A stretch of DNA of 64,000 nucleotides from contig OX637409.1 in the NCBI GenBank assembly GCA_951799425.1, positions 20,818,460 through 20,882,459 of the forward strand, given 5' to 3'. This DNA is from Ilex aquifolium (Eukaryota > Streptophyta > Magnoliopsida > Aquifoliales > Aquifoliaceae). A model generated the notes under the pieces. That model was not told where the DNA came from. It worked only from the letters and a program-made list of their open reading frames with translations, and searched no databases. Below, piece by piece: positions 46,301 to 56,500 of the stretch (within the stretch, counting starts at the first letter, position 1; every line of letters starts with the position of its first letter). The translations under genes and the position numbers were made by a program.

Positions 46301-47034
46301 CAAACCTAGGGGAGGGGTGGATTTAAGAAGATGGGTTAAGGTGTTAAGGATGTAAAAGACAATTTTACCCCTTAACATGGGTATGAATTGGATTGATCAA
46401 GGATAAAATAGTCATTTACAGAATAAACAATTATTAATAATTATGATATATTTGTGGGTCTTTCATGTGTATGTGTTGCATACTAAATATGTGTATGGAT
46501 CGGATTCACTGTTGAATCACATCTTTATAAAGAAAGATTTAAGTTTAAAAAGATTTAAAAAAACCAATCTAACCTCTCTCCAAAAACCTATCCAAACAAG
46601 CCCCGAGTGATTAAAAGCTTGGTATTATTGAGAGGAGCTTTTGTGTTTTTCAAAATTTTTCTTTGTTTGGGCCGGACATGGTTGGGCCGGATATATGCTA
46701 CCCTGGTTGGGTTCACGTTGACGCCCTGACTTTTAGTCTCCAGCCAATACCCAACCCTGAGAAATTAATATAAAAGTAACTAGTTCGGGCAGTGTCAGGT
46801 TATGCCCACTTTAGTATTTAATATGTTTTCCCTGCTAGGAGGGATGAAAAAGTAAGAAAAATAATTTATTTTATTGATTTATTAAATCTGATGCGGTGTT
46901 TTTATAATAATATTATGTATTTTTAATTAATTATTATAACATATGTAATTAAAAAAAATTAAAAAATTCACATGTGACTAATCACACCATAATAATTCAA
47001 AATTAACATAAAATAAATCTCTAGTTTTACATGT
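46301..47034. other. Spacer
   Basis: AT-rich. The outer sequences AGGATGTTTGGTAAGGGG (45212) and CCTATCCAAACAAGCCCC (about 46590) look like inverted ends of one old MITE that received both the solo LTR and the hAT piece; no target duplication was found. No gene. Confidence 0.35.
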
Positions 47035-47580
47035 TAAAGAGAAAGGAAACGTATTTTCTTTCTTTTTATTTGGTAAGAAGGATGAAAAATTATAAAAATA
47101 AATTTTTTATTGTGTTGTTTAATGTGAGAAAAAAAAAAAGCGAAACATGTTATAAATTAAAATACCAAAAAAGCCCTTGAGTATGAAATTATCGAATTGA
47201 ACTTTTACCCTCTATTTGATTGGATGGAAAAAAGTGGATGAAAAATGGGAGCGTAGGAAAAACTTTCCCTTGTTTTGTATGATAAGAAAATAAGGTAGAA
47301 TAGAAAAAAAGGATGAAAAGGTCTTTTAGTCCGCGCGCTAAAAAAAATCAAGCCACGTTTTGGGTGGAAAGTGGAGAACTTGAGTGGAGTTGGGTCAATT
47401 TACTAATATGTCCTTTAAAGCTTTGTATATGCATCACGTGGTGAAATATGGTTGGTATTTTTGGAAAAAACTAGCCACGTGTAGACATTGTGGTGACTAT
47501 TAGTAGGATAGCAGTTCACTTTTGTGAGCCTTTACGATTATGGATTAAAATTTTTAGTACATTATTTCGATTACTTAGAA
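47035..47580. repeat. Direct repeat, right copy, abutting block 2
   Basis: Second copy of 42955-43500. It continues about 40 bases into the MITE left end (ATTAAAATTTTTAGTACATT) and then switches abruptly into ABCF-derived sequence at about 47590. Confidence 0.8.
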
Positions 47581-47589
47581 AATGAAAAG

Positions 47590-47801
47590 ATGAGGATGTG
47601 AACACAAAACACCGGTACAAGTCCAGAAATTTGAAGAGCTTCCACTCCATTCGCCAAATTATCGGCGCTGCCGTTTTGCGCATTAGCTGACGCCTCTGCT
47701 ACTGTCGCTGCCTTCGATGCCACTGCAGCCTTCCCTCCTCTCTTCGCAGCTGTCGCTGCCTTCTTCTGCGCCACCTTCTTCTTGCTCGCGTCCGACACCA
47801 T
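47590..47801 (-). pseudogene. ABCF1 exon 1, frameshifted and truncated duplicate
   Basis: [20 protein letters not shown] through GVEALQIS matches the exon at 2010-2240. Then four bases (ATCG on the sense strand) are missing, so DRTCTGVL is read as GLVPVF. Similarity stops after the SHPL codons (about 47590), before the donor site. The leader intron (47802-47896, donor GTACGT) and the promoter (TATAAAAA near 48068-48075, CACGTG core near 48102) are preserved. This is a non-coding relic of the block duplication. Confidence 0.88.
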
Positions 47802-48250
47802 CTATTTTCCCAAAAATCAAATTAAAAATTAGAATTCAACAAAAATCAGAAATAAAGATAATAATCAGAGAGAAATACAAGGGAAATCGAACGTACCTTG
47901 AGATCAGGGGTTGTGTGGAGACAGGAATAAGAAGATTGAAAGAGGTCGTAAGGAGAGAGAAATTGGGAGATCTAGGGTTAAAACTACCATGTACTTCTCT
48001 CCGCCACTACACTCGATTGGGGTCCGAGAATGGGAGTTAGAGGATTCACTACTGTGGAGTTTCGCGATTTTTTATAGAGGGTGTCTGGAAGGGGGAGGGT
48101 ACACGTGTCAAATTTACGTAGTGTGTAGAATATCTGAACGGTGTTTGTGACTGTAACTGTGCTTCCGTGCTTGTGCACTGATTAATCGGGTCATATGTTC
48201 ACCCGCCGCTCCGACCCGGATACCGGCCCGTGCCCATAATCCGGGCTCCA
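47802..48250 (-). promoter_or_regulatory. Duplicated ABCF leader and promoter
   Basis: Co-linear with 2241-2720; the GTGACT array is reduced to about two units here. It may still fire transcription leftward into the truncated exon. Confidence 0.6.
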
Positions 48251-48255
48251 AAATA

Positions 48256-48540
48256 AAGGTGTTAATCGAACCGAGTTTTTCAAATTTGAGATCGGGTTTG
48301 TCGAACTCATTTTTCCAAATAAACATAAAAAATTGTTCAAATTGAACTTGTTTAAAAAATGAGTTTAGCCCGAACCCGAATAATTCAACTATTTTACCTA
48401 TAAACGAGTCGAGTCTTTTATGCTATTTTTTTTTAAACAAGCTTAGAAAATTATTTAAACTCAGCTCGTTTAGAACACGAGTCGAATTCGAATCGAGCCC
48501 AAACTGAACTCGAGTAACTCATCTTGATTAACACCCCTAA
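48256..48540. repeat. AGGTGTTAATCGA...TTGATTAACACCCCT palindromic repeat
   Basis: GGTGTTAATCGAACCGAG at the left is complementary to CTCATCTTGATTAACACCCC at the right, a MITE-like pair of about 285 bases. A shorter diverged version is at 2740-2900 in block 1, so it predates the duplication. Confidence 0.5.
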
Positions 48541-48795
48541 TCCAGGTTAATTTTTGGGGCCCATAATGTTTTGGCAAAATCCGTTTCACCCACATGTGTT
48601 TTTGTATTATAGCACTTTATCTTTTATGGTTTACAAAAAATCACATAATTTTTTTTTTTGTTTTGAATAATGTTAGCCAAACAAAAACAAAATAGACCAA
48701 AAGAAAGATTAGATGATCTAAAATACAATAATAATGAGATTTTTTGTCTCATCTTTAATTTTTTAATTTTTTAATATTTAATATTTACTTACCAC
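48541..48795. other. Block 2 sequence containing two unoccupied insertion sites
   Basis: TTTTTGGGGCCCATAATGTT (48551-48570) is the empty site of the LTR element, and ACAAAAACAAAATAGACC (48681 onward) the empty site of Mutator-type MITE A. Confidence 0.85.
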
Positions 48796-48968
48796 CAATG
48801 TTTTAAAAATCGGTGAACCGGATAAAATCAGCTGACCCCGCCGGTTTTATAACAAATTCTATGAACAGAACGGTTTAGCTCAAATGATAGAAAATGAAGG
48901 TTCTAGGGTATTTTTTGCCCAAATTTCATTTTTTTTTTTTTGATCAGAACATGGTACCAGAATATAAA

Positions 48969-51900
48969 TTAAGTAGGAAAGTTGGAATTACAATCGGACA
49001 AAAGTGAAGCCTTAAGCTCGGGAGGGGGGGAGCCTAACCAATCCAACGGCAGGGAATTGGTTAGCATCGAGACTGCCACCCAATGAGCAGCCCTGTTGCA
49101 GGCTCGAGGCTTGTATGAAAAGCTAAGGTTATGTAACCTAGCCAAAAATCTAATGTCATCTACAATGGAACTAATTTCCCACGGGGGGACATCTTCCGTA
49201 GAACTAAGCTTAATCAAACTAAGACAATCATTCAAAATAGAAGCATTTGTTAACAGGAGAGAGTCGGCCAAAAGACATGCTTGCCGAACAGCCTCTGCTT
49301 CTGCCATCAAGGGAGAACCTGCCGAGAAGGATTTAGCCATTCCATGGAGCAGGGATCCCCCTTCTTTGCAAACCACAACACCACAAGAAGCTTTAGCAGA
49401 CTTAGAAGCAAAGGACCCGTCACAGTAGATGAGGAACTCACCCACAGGAGGACAAGGAGGCTCCACAGATGTCGTTGAAGCTTCAGAAAGTGGTTGGGAA
49501 CCAGCATGCACCCGTAATTGATCATTCCATAAACACTGGGCTCGCAAAACCGCTGCATAGGCATTAACCTCCACATCACAAAACACCTTCTGGTTCCTAG
49601 CTTTCCAGATAACCCAACCAACAGAAGCCACCTTACCCAGAACCTCAAGCCTACATCTAGCATCATCAATGGATTCCAAGAGCCTCGAGGAACGTTGAGC
49701 CACCGACAAAAAGGAATACTCATCCCTTCCAACTGATAAATTCATGCCAAACCAGACACGTTTAGTCCATTCACAATCAAACAAAATATGTTCAATAGAT
49801 TCAAGGGAACAAGAACATAAAGGACAGCAAGGAGAGGGAGAACATTTCCGTTTAAATAAGTTTTCCTTAGAGGCAACCGCATTGTGACAGGCCCTCCACC
49901 AAAAATGCCTAACCTTAGGCAGAGCCTTCATGTTCCAAATACAAATCCAAAGCTTAGGATGAGGGTAGAAGGACGAACAGCCCACCGAAAGATCCACCGA
50001 GGTCTTGCTGCCCAAGACATAGCCAGATTTGACAGTGTAAACTCCCTTGCAATTAGGCCACCAAAACCGTTTGTCAATCCCTCCACAAACAGGCACCGGG
50101 ATGGCCTTGATAAAATCAAGATCAGCCTTAGAGACAGCAGCAGCCAGTTGAGAAAGATCCCACCCAAGAGGGTTGTAGTTGATCACATCAGCCACTTTAG
50201 AAATCTGACACAGAGGAGGTTTAGGGGAAGAGACAGCATGAGTAGGGGAGAGGGGAATCCACAGATCATTCCAAAAGTCCACCTCCCTCCCGTCACCTAT
50301 CTGCCACATAAGACCTTTTTCAAGTAATTGTCGACCATAGAGCAGGCTGCTCCAAACCCAGGAGGGTCTGCTTCCCCGTCTGGCCTTCATCAAATCCTCA
50401 TTGGGGAAGTAGATGGCTTTGGTAAATTTGGCCCAGAAGGAGTCAGGCTGAGTAATTAATCTCCAGCATTGTTTCGCGAGGAGGGCTTGATTAAACACCT
50501 TGAAGTCCTTAAAACCCATTCCCTCAGACGCCTTTGGATCAGTCATATTCTTCCATTTTTTCCAACAAATCCCTTTTCTCTCTTCCGTCCCCTTCCACCA
50601 AAAAAATCTAACGTAAGAGTTCAATTTCTCGCAAAAGTTCTTAGGAAATGCCACCACCGACATAGCAAAATTAGGGATAGCTTGAATCACAGCTTTGATC
50701 AAGACCTCTTTACCAGCAGGGGAGAGGCACGACCCTTTCCAACCTTGGAGTTTTTTAGCCACTCGCTCCAGAATGTATCCAAATACTTCACTCCGAGATC
50801 TGCCCCACTCCATGGGAATTCCCAAGTACTTAGCATGATGAGGAAGGGCCTGCATCCCTAAAGCACAACACAGCCTGGTCTTCTGATCAGTTGAGGTGTT
50901 TGCAGAAAAGATAATCCCAGATTTGTGGAGGTTGGCAGTTTGTCCAGAAGCATGGCAAAAGGAGAGAAGGAGCCTAAGAAACTCCCTAATAAAATTATCT
51001 TTGGCTTTTAAGAAAAAGAGAGAGTCGTCCGCAAAAAACAGGTGAGAAATAACAGGGCTTCGCCTCTTGATTCTTAGACCCAGAAGTCGTTTCGACGCCA
51101 CCCCTTGAGATATCATGGATGAGAGAACATCAGCGACAAAAAGGAAAAGATAAGGGGAGAGAGGATCTCCTTGTCGTAAGCCTCTCTGAGGATGGATTTC
51201 ACAGTTGCAGACCCCATTGAAGACCACATGAAAAGAAACTGTGGACACACATTGCATAACCAGATGAACCCATCGACTGGCAAACCCCATGGAGAGCATA
51301 GTGGCTTCAAGGAAATCCCATTCAACACGATCATAGGCTTTACTAATGTCCATCTTAATCGCAATTTCAGGAACCAGTCCCCTTTTTTTCCCTTTGAGAT
51401 GATGGAAAATTTCATTTGCAATAAAGATGCTGTCCTGGATCTGACGAGTAGGGATAAACGCCGCTTGATTAGGAGAAATAACAGAGGCCAAACCAATCTT
51501 CAATCTGTTAGCCATGACTTTCGATATCACTTTGTAAGCAAAGTTGCATAATGCAATAGGACGAAACTGTGAAATAGATTCAGGTGCAGGCTCCTTTGGA
51601 ATTAAAACAATATTAGTATGATTAATGTGAGGGGGCAAAATTCCAGATTCAAAGAAATCCCTGACCATTAAAAACATGTCATTACCCACAATATGCCAGA
51701 AGTGATGAAAGAAGATCCCCGGAAAACCATCAGGGCCAGGGGCTTTAAGAGCTCCTAAATCAGACACTGCCTGCCAGACTTCCGACTTGGATAGCTCACG
51801 AAGAAGATTCTGATTCATTGCAGAAGAAACTCTACTGGAAACAGCACCAAGAGGTTCCGACCAGTCCCTCTCCCCAGAAGACGTGAACAAGGCTTGGAAA

Positions 51901-53093
51901 TAATTCTTAATCAGAGAAGAGATATCATCCTCAGTATCGATCCAAACTGCCTCATCATTCTTAAGTCGGGTGATATAGTTTCGGTTTCGGCGTTGAAGAG
52001 TAGTCAGGTGAAAAAACCGTGTATTCAGATCACCTCCCTTAAGCCAATTAATCCTAGAACGTTGCATCCAATACTGTTCCTCTCTACACCGAATGGCGTC
52101 AATCTCAGAGCATAGATCAGCTTCCTTCAATAGATTCTCCTCCGATGGAGCAAGAGACTGAATAAGACCCAAGTCTTTCACCAGTTTACGAAGAATTTTT
52201 TTATTATTTCCAAACTTGTGTCTACTCCACTCAAGCAATCTCACCTTACATTGCTCCAAGTTGTTGATAACATGAAGAACGGGAGAGCCAGTCTGGATAG
52301 GTAACCAGTTGGCTTTAATAACCTCCTCGCAGTCAGGGTCTTCCAACCACATACTTTCAAACTTAAATGAGGGAGATCCTTTCTTGAAACTCTCCCCAAA
52401 TTCAATGACAATAGGACAATGATCAGAGCCTAGTCGAACCTCATGGATCACATGTGTGGAAGGGAACAAGTCACACCAAAGAGGATTGACTAAAACTCTA
52501 TCAATACGTTCTTGGATATTAGCAGCCCCTGGTCTATTATTTGACCAGGTAAAACGGGGACCACTGAAACTGAGCTCCATTAAACCACAATACGAGATAA
52601 AAGCCTGCAGCTCCTCCACTTTCTTCAGGCTTGAGGGAGATCCACCTTCTTTATCCAAAAGAGAACCAATCACATTGAAGTCCCCAGTGACAATCCAAGG
52701 GCAGTCAACCAAATCAGCCATAGTCTTGATGCAAGCCCATAACTTTTGACGTTTATCAAAATCCGGATCACCATAGAGAAAAGTACATTTCCAGAAAGAC
52801 ATATCAAAAGGAGATCGACAGCTAACATTGATGAAATTCTTATTCAAACCATCCACTTGAAGATTCACATCATCCCTCCACCACAAAGCCAGCCCCCCAG
52901 CGAGGCCAACCGGCTCAACATATTCCCCAATCTGATAATGCAAGGAACGTCTCAATCGATCTAACTTATGAGATTTGTTTTTGGTCTCCATAAGAAAGAC
53001 AATTGAGGGGCGATGGGTATCAATTAACCCTCGTAGACTGCGAACTGTCCGGGGTCGCCCCACTCCCTGACAGTTCCAGACGAGTACTAACAT
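48969..53093 (-). CDS. LINE ORF2: endonuclease / reverse transcriptase / RNase H
   Basis: This 1374-residue polyprotein performs target nicking and target-primed reverse transcription. The N-terminal APE-type endonuclease (about 1-230) shows WNCQG, METK, GDFN and GSDHCP. The RT (about 470-740) shows QFRPIALCN, KMDISKAYDRVEW, GLRQGDPLSPYLF and the catalytic FADD. A zinc-binding RT-associated segment (about 1030-1110) contains CCPLC and HILFDC. A C-terminal RNase H (about 1220-1350) shows YCDGSF, AEAEAV and NDCLSLI, with NRAAHWVA where the last acidic position would be. RNase H is typical of many plant L1 lines. The ATG at 53093 overlaps the end of ORF1 by seven bases (ATGTTAG), suggesting re-initiation. 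No internal stops. Confidence 0.95.
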   Translation of the reverse strand: MLVLVWNCQGVGRPRTVRSLRGLIDTHRPSIVFLMETKNKSHKLDRLRRSLHYQIGEYVEPVGLAGGLALWWRDDVNLQVDGLNKNFINVSCRSPFDMSFWKCTFLYGDPDFDKRQKLWACIKTMADLVDCPWIVTGDFNVIGSLLDKEGGSPSSLKKVEELQAFISYCGLMELSFSGPRFTWSNNRPGAANIQERIDRVLVNPLWCDLFPSTHVIHEVRLGSDHCPIVIEFGESFKKGSPSFKFESMWLEDPDCEEVIKANWLPIQTGSPVLHVINNLEQCKVRLLEWSRHKFGNNKKILRKLVKDLGLIQSLAPSEENLLKEADLCSEIDAIRCREEQYWMQRSRINWLKGGDLNTRFFHLTTLQRRNRNYITRLKNDEAVWIDTEDDISSLIKNYFQALFTSSGERDWSEPLGAVSSRVSSAMNQNLLRELSKSEVWQAVSDLGALKAPGPDGFPGIFFHHFWHIVGNDMFLMVRDFFESGILPPHINHTNIVLIPKEPAPESISQFRPIALCNFAYKVISKVMANRLKIGLASVISPNQAAFIPTRQIQDSIFIANEIFHHLKGKKRGLVPEIAIKMDISKAYDRVEWDFLEATMLSMGFASRWVHLVMQCVSTVSFHVVFNGVCNCEIHPQRGLRQGDPLSPYLFLFVADVLSSMISQGVASKRLLGLRIKRRSPVISHLFFADDSLFFLKAKDNFIREFLRLLLSFCHASGQTANLHKSGIIFSANTSTDQKTRLCCALGMQALPHHAKYLGIPMEWGRSRSEVFGYILERVAKKLQGWKGSCLSPAGKEVLIKAVIQAIPNFAMSVVAFPKNFCEKLNSYVRFFWWKGTEERKGICWKKWKNMTDPKASEGMGFKDFKVFNQALLAKQCWRLITQPDSFWAKFTKAIYFPNEDLMKARRGSRPSWVWSSLLYGRQLLEKGLMWQIGDGREVDFWNDLWIPLSPTHAVSSPKPPLCQISKVADVINYNPLGWDLSQLAAAVSKADLDFIKAIPVPVCGGIDKRFWWPNCKGVYTVKSGYVLGSKTSVDLSVGCSSFYPHPKLWICIWNMKALPKVRHFWWRACHNAVASKENLFKRKCSPSPCCPLCSCSLESIEHILFDCEWTKRVWFGMNLSVGRDEYSFLSVAQRSSRLLESIDDARCRLEVLGKVASVGWVIWKARNQKVFCDVEVNAYAAVLRAQCLWNDQLRVHAGSQPLSEASTTSVEPPCPPVGEFLIYCDGSFASKSAKASCGVVVCKEGGSLLHGMAKSFSAGSPLMAEAEAVRQACLLADSLLLTNASILNDCLSLIKLSSTEDVPPWEISSIVDDIRFLARLHNLSFSYKPRACNRAAHWVAVSMLTNSLPLDWLGSPPPELKASLLSDCNSNFPT

Positions 53094-54763
53094 GAATCGT
53101 GTGGCTGTTGAAGGTCAGCCACCACCACCTTTTCCGGTTTACTGGTTGAAATCTCCCCTTCAGACATGGCATAAGAAGGTTGCGAGAACCAATGAGACAG
53201 ACTGCAGTTGATGTTGTTCTCCCCTCGTCCTTCCTGATTACCTCCATTCTCCTCTTCCTGTTGAGGCTGCAGAGGCTGCTGTTCCTCCGTGTAGGCAAAG
53301 AAAATCTCTGACTTGGATCTATAAACTGGTCTCCTCTTGGTCTTGCATTTGTTTCTGGGAGGGTGAGTTCTCTGGGTCCCCATCGCCCCATGATCAAGCT
53401 TAGAAAAATCAGGAATAAGAGGGAGCTCAATAAGAGGGAGGGGTTGATGGGGGAAATCAGGCCTTGGGTTCAATAAGAGTTTGTGTCTTTTGGTACCAAC
53501 AGGGTGAGCTTCCAGCCCATCAGGAGTGAGGTGGGCTTTTCTTTTCAAAGACATATGTTGGAAGTGGACCTCCATCTGGTCTCCGATTTCCTCATCACCA
53601 CTATCCGAAATAATGTGGAGTTCCCTGTCCCTAGATTCCGGAGTTTCCATACTCTCATTAGGCTCAATGACATAATAGGACCCCCTCTTAACAGCCTCCA
53701 GCATACCAGAATCCTCCCTGGAAACCGAATGAGAAAAGGATTGGTCCTCAGATTGGACCCCACCAGAGAAAGGCACCACAACAAGGGGTATAGGATCGGC
53801 TAAGGATTCCGTCGTCTGATTCCACCTACAACCCGGATGAGCAGCATCATGGGATTGTGGGTCATCCCGTATAGGTTCATCACTGTCGTCATTTTGTCCC
53901 CCTCCCTGGAGTTTACTCGTGGCTGGTGATCCAAAAGCAGGGGAAGATAACACTCCTCCATCCCCCTGCATTTTACCCTTAAGCTTATCACGTTTACCCA
54001 TCTTTTCTCTTTCCACAAGGGACCAAGTTTCTCTAAAGAAACCTGTAGAGGAATTACTTTGGGCTCGTAGGTCGGGTCCAAACTGGCTTTTACCACCTAC
54101 TGTGGACCTATCCTTACATTGACTTTGAGAGTGGCCAATCCTCCCACACAAATAGCAGAAGTCAGAGAGCCGTTCATACTTGAGATCGATCCAAATATCA
54201 TCCTTGCAATCACGGGTGAGAAAGAAACCCTTCTTGAGGGGCTCCTGAAGGTTAATCCGACACTTGACCCTTAGAAAATTCCTCCGAAATTGAATAGCTC
54301 CTTCAAAATCCTCCAATTGAGTAGGTTCCCCAACAACTTGTCCTATTCGCCATGAGATATTCTTCGTCATCATATCCCATGGTAACCCACGAATCTGTAC
54401 CCAGAACTCAGAATAATGGAAATCGAAATCACTGATAATGCACTGAGGCAGATAGGTTTTAAGCACCAATAAGGCTCCCATTACAGACCAGGGGCCTTCA
54501 TTTAAAATTTTGTCTCGATCCTCCATACTTTTGAACATGAACAAGTATGTATTTCTCTCCCAATAAGTGATAGAGAAGCCTTTAGAGGTCTTCCATGAGT
54601 TTTGCAGAACATTACACACCCCTTGTTTGTTTAGGGTTGTCTCCGTGTAGAAACGCCCCACTAGACTGAGATTCTCAACATTTTTGGATGTGGCTGGGTC
54701 CGAAAAGATAGAAATGCGTGGGGGTGGACAAGAGTACGAATCGGCTGCTGTGTCCTCCGCCAT
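53087..54763 (-). CDS. LINE ORF1: nucleic-acid-binding protein (DUF4283 and CCHC zinc knuckle)
   Basis: The first ATG is at 54763 (MAEDTAADSYS); the open frame extends nine codons further only through a GTG, so I start at the ATG, giving 558 residues. A DUF4283-type domain spans about residues 30-180 (SLVGRFYTE, WVQIRGLPWDMMTKN, FLRVKCRI). A zinc knuckle CYLCGRIGHSQSQC follows at about 203-216, then a long low-complexity tail and GEISTSKPEKVVVADL before the stop. It coats the LINE RNA in the cytoplasm. The stop TAG lies inside the ATGTTAG overlap with ORF2. Confidence 0.92.
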   Translation of the reverse strand: MAEDTAADSYSCPPPRISIFSDPATSKNVENLSLVGRFYTETTLNKQGVCNVLQNSWKTSKGFSITYWERNTYLFMFKSMEDRDKILNEGPWSVMGALLVLKTYLPQCIISDFDFHYSEFWVQIRGLPWDMMTKNISWRIGQVVGEPTQLEDFEGAIQFRRNFLRVKCRINLQEPLKKGFFLTRDCKDDIWIDLKYERLSDFCYLCGRIGHSQSQCKDRSTVGGKSQFGPDLRAQSNSSTGFFRETWSLVEREKMGKRDKLKGKMQGDGGVLSSPAFGSPATSKLQGGGQNDDSDEPIRDDPQSHDAAHPGCRWNQTTESLADPIPLVVVPFSGGVQSEDQSFSHSVSREDSGMLEAVKRGSYYVIEPNESMETPESRDRELHIISDSGDEEIGDQMEVHFQHMSLKRKAHLTPDGLEAHPVGTKRHKLLLNPRPDFPHQPLPLIELPLIPDFSKLDHGAMGTQRTHPPRNKCKTKRRPVYRSKSEIFFAYTEEQQPLQPQQEEENGGNQEGRGENNINCSLSHWFSQPSYAMSEGEISTSKPEKVVVADLQQPHDSC

Positions 54764-55090
54764 GTCAAAAGAAGGACAGTATAGCCTCACTCAAGCAGAG
54801 GAAAAAGGAAAGGGAAAGAAGACAAAGGGAAAAAGGAGGAAGCAGAGCGAAGATGGGGAAAAGGAAAACAGAGAAGAGGGAGAAAATATCAAGGATGGAA
54901 GATGAGAGGTGGCAATAAAGGGTCAATAAATGAAACGAACGCACATACCTGCACTAGAGAAGAACATTGAATCCGTCAACATCAGAATCAGAAACGCCGT
55001 AGACCAGAAACCCGATCGAATAAATGAGGAGGACCTCAGACAAAACCCTAACCAGGGGAACGAGCTCTCAGAACGAGAGAGTTATTAACA
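54764..55090 (-). promoter_or_regulatory. LINE 5' leader / internal promoter region
   Basis: From the 5' insertion junction (55090) to the ORF1 ATG; purine-rich on the plus strand near 54800-54900, GC-richer than the surroundings. An internal promoter is expected for full-length LINEs; no specific element was identified. Confidence 0.5.
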
Positions 55091-55167
55091 TTGCCCAAAT
55101 TTCATTTCACTATTGTTTTGTTTGCCTTTACCCTCTGCTGTTCCTTAACGCTGACTGGTCCTCACAG

Positions 55168-55175
55168 GTCAGTCA

Positions 55176-55210
<35 letters not shown>
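55168..55210. repeat. (CT)n(CA)n microsatellite
   Basis: CTCTCTCTCTCT followed by about 15 CA units, within the right part of the hAT-like element. Confidence 0.9.
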
Positions 55211-55231
<21 letters not shown>

Positions 55232-56071
55232 TTTTGGTCGCTGATCGCTGCACTCAGCAGCTTAATCGAAGACTCGAACTACTCCGATTCTCAGATCTTC
55301 GACTCAGTTCTTCGACACACACAGTTCTTCATCCTTCAGTCGACAATCTGAGGCACATCATCTGGTATTAGATCTCTCTCTCTCTCTCTCTCTCTGTGCT
55401 ATTATATTATGTTATATGTATTTTTTTTGGTCTATTTTCAGATTCAGTTAATTTGTATTTATATAAATTTTGGCCTATTTTAATTTCAACATTTATCATA
55501 TTTCATATTCATTGATAATCAGATTACCCATTTTAATAATTATACAATCCATACGAATGTCCTTGACATCCCACCACTGCATTCATAATTTCATATACAT
55601 TGATAATTTATAGGTGGCTTAGAGGATAAATCATATTAGTTATTACATACTGTTGCTATGAAATGTGATGTTGAGGATTCTAGATGCTTAGGTTTTAAAT
55701 AGTAAGAATTCTTGTTGTTCATTATATATAATTGAATTGCACCGTTGAGATTAGTCATTTAATAATAGTGGTAGTATTTGTATTTTCAAGTGGATTACAA
55801 TTTACATATGCTTTGCTTTGGATACATTATGCATTGAATTGAATGTATTGGATACATGTTTGATGATTTTGGGGGGTTTTGTTTGATCTAATATATATTA
55901 ATCATGATATTTTCATAATTATTTTGATTTTTTAGCTTATTTATAATTTTTTTTTATTTTTTTATTATTTGACTGATTCGACCGTTACCTAACGGTTGAA
56001 CCAGTAACTCATTGACCCGGTCCCTTTCCCGGGTTCATGACCGGGCCGGGTTTTAAAACTATGCTTACCAC

Positions 56072-56500
56072 GTTCGTTGTCATATTATTTCGACTCTATA
56101 TTTAATTTTATCTTTTTGTTGGTGTATCATTATCCTTCTTTTTGACTAAAGTGCAACCTGTGTGCGCAAATTGACAGAAAATTGTGGGCACGAAGCTATT
56201 TTGAGAGTGGGTGTGTTTATAATTTTTGTCAAAGTCAATCTCTAATACAAAAGGATAATGGAAAGACAAAAAAGCCCTCACCCCATATCCTTTTGCCACC
56301 ATGCTGGGTCGCCCTTGATAGTAAGGCTAAGTAAAGCTTGGACTTTTAAGCCCCCAAATTATAATTGTATAGTAATAGTTCAAAAAAAAAGAATTAACTC
56401 AATAAAAAATAAAAGCTCCATAAAAAGCCAAAATTTAGTCTAAATATTTATTTTTTAAATTGAGTAGGTTGGGCCCATAAAATTCAAGGCCACTAAGTTC
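56072..56500. other. Block 2 sequence with a private insert
   Basis: Matches block 1 8835-9060, but 56215-56350 (CAAAAGGATAATGGAAAGAC to AAGCTTGGACTTTTAAGCCC) is absent there and may be a small MITE. Positions 56470-56520 are complementary to 10280-10320, an inverted relation between the two blocks. No gene. Confidence 0.45.

Larger units (their letters stand above)
48932..55090 (-). mobile_element. Full-length L1-type LINE with RNase H
   Basis: This 6159-bp non-LTR retrotransposon is flanked by a perfect 17-bp target duplication TTGCCCAAATTTCATTT (48915-48931 and 55091-55107). The minus-strand order is a 5' leader of about 327 bases, ORF1, ORF2, a very short 3' UTR, and a poly(A) of about ten A (48932-48941 read as T). 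Both ORFs are uninterrupted, so it looks young and possibly competent. Confidence 0.93.
48796..56063. mobile_element. hAT-like non-autonomous element, split by a LINE
   Basis: The left end CAATGTTTTAAAAATCGG and right end CCGGGTTTTAAAACTATG are inverted repeats. CTTACCAC is duplicated on both sides (48788-48795 and 56064-56071), an 8-bp hAT-type duplication. Block 1 has the uninterrupted sequence near 8823-8835. Without the LINE and its target duplication the element is about 1.1 kb. It includes CT/CA microsatellites at 55168-55210 and CT at 55374-55395. No transposase. Confidence 0.78.

Noticed and set aside
49096..54122. Plus-strand and alternate-frame ORFs across the LINE
   Set aside because: Shadows of LINE ORF1/ORF2; no independent domain or start context.
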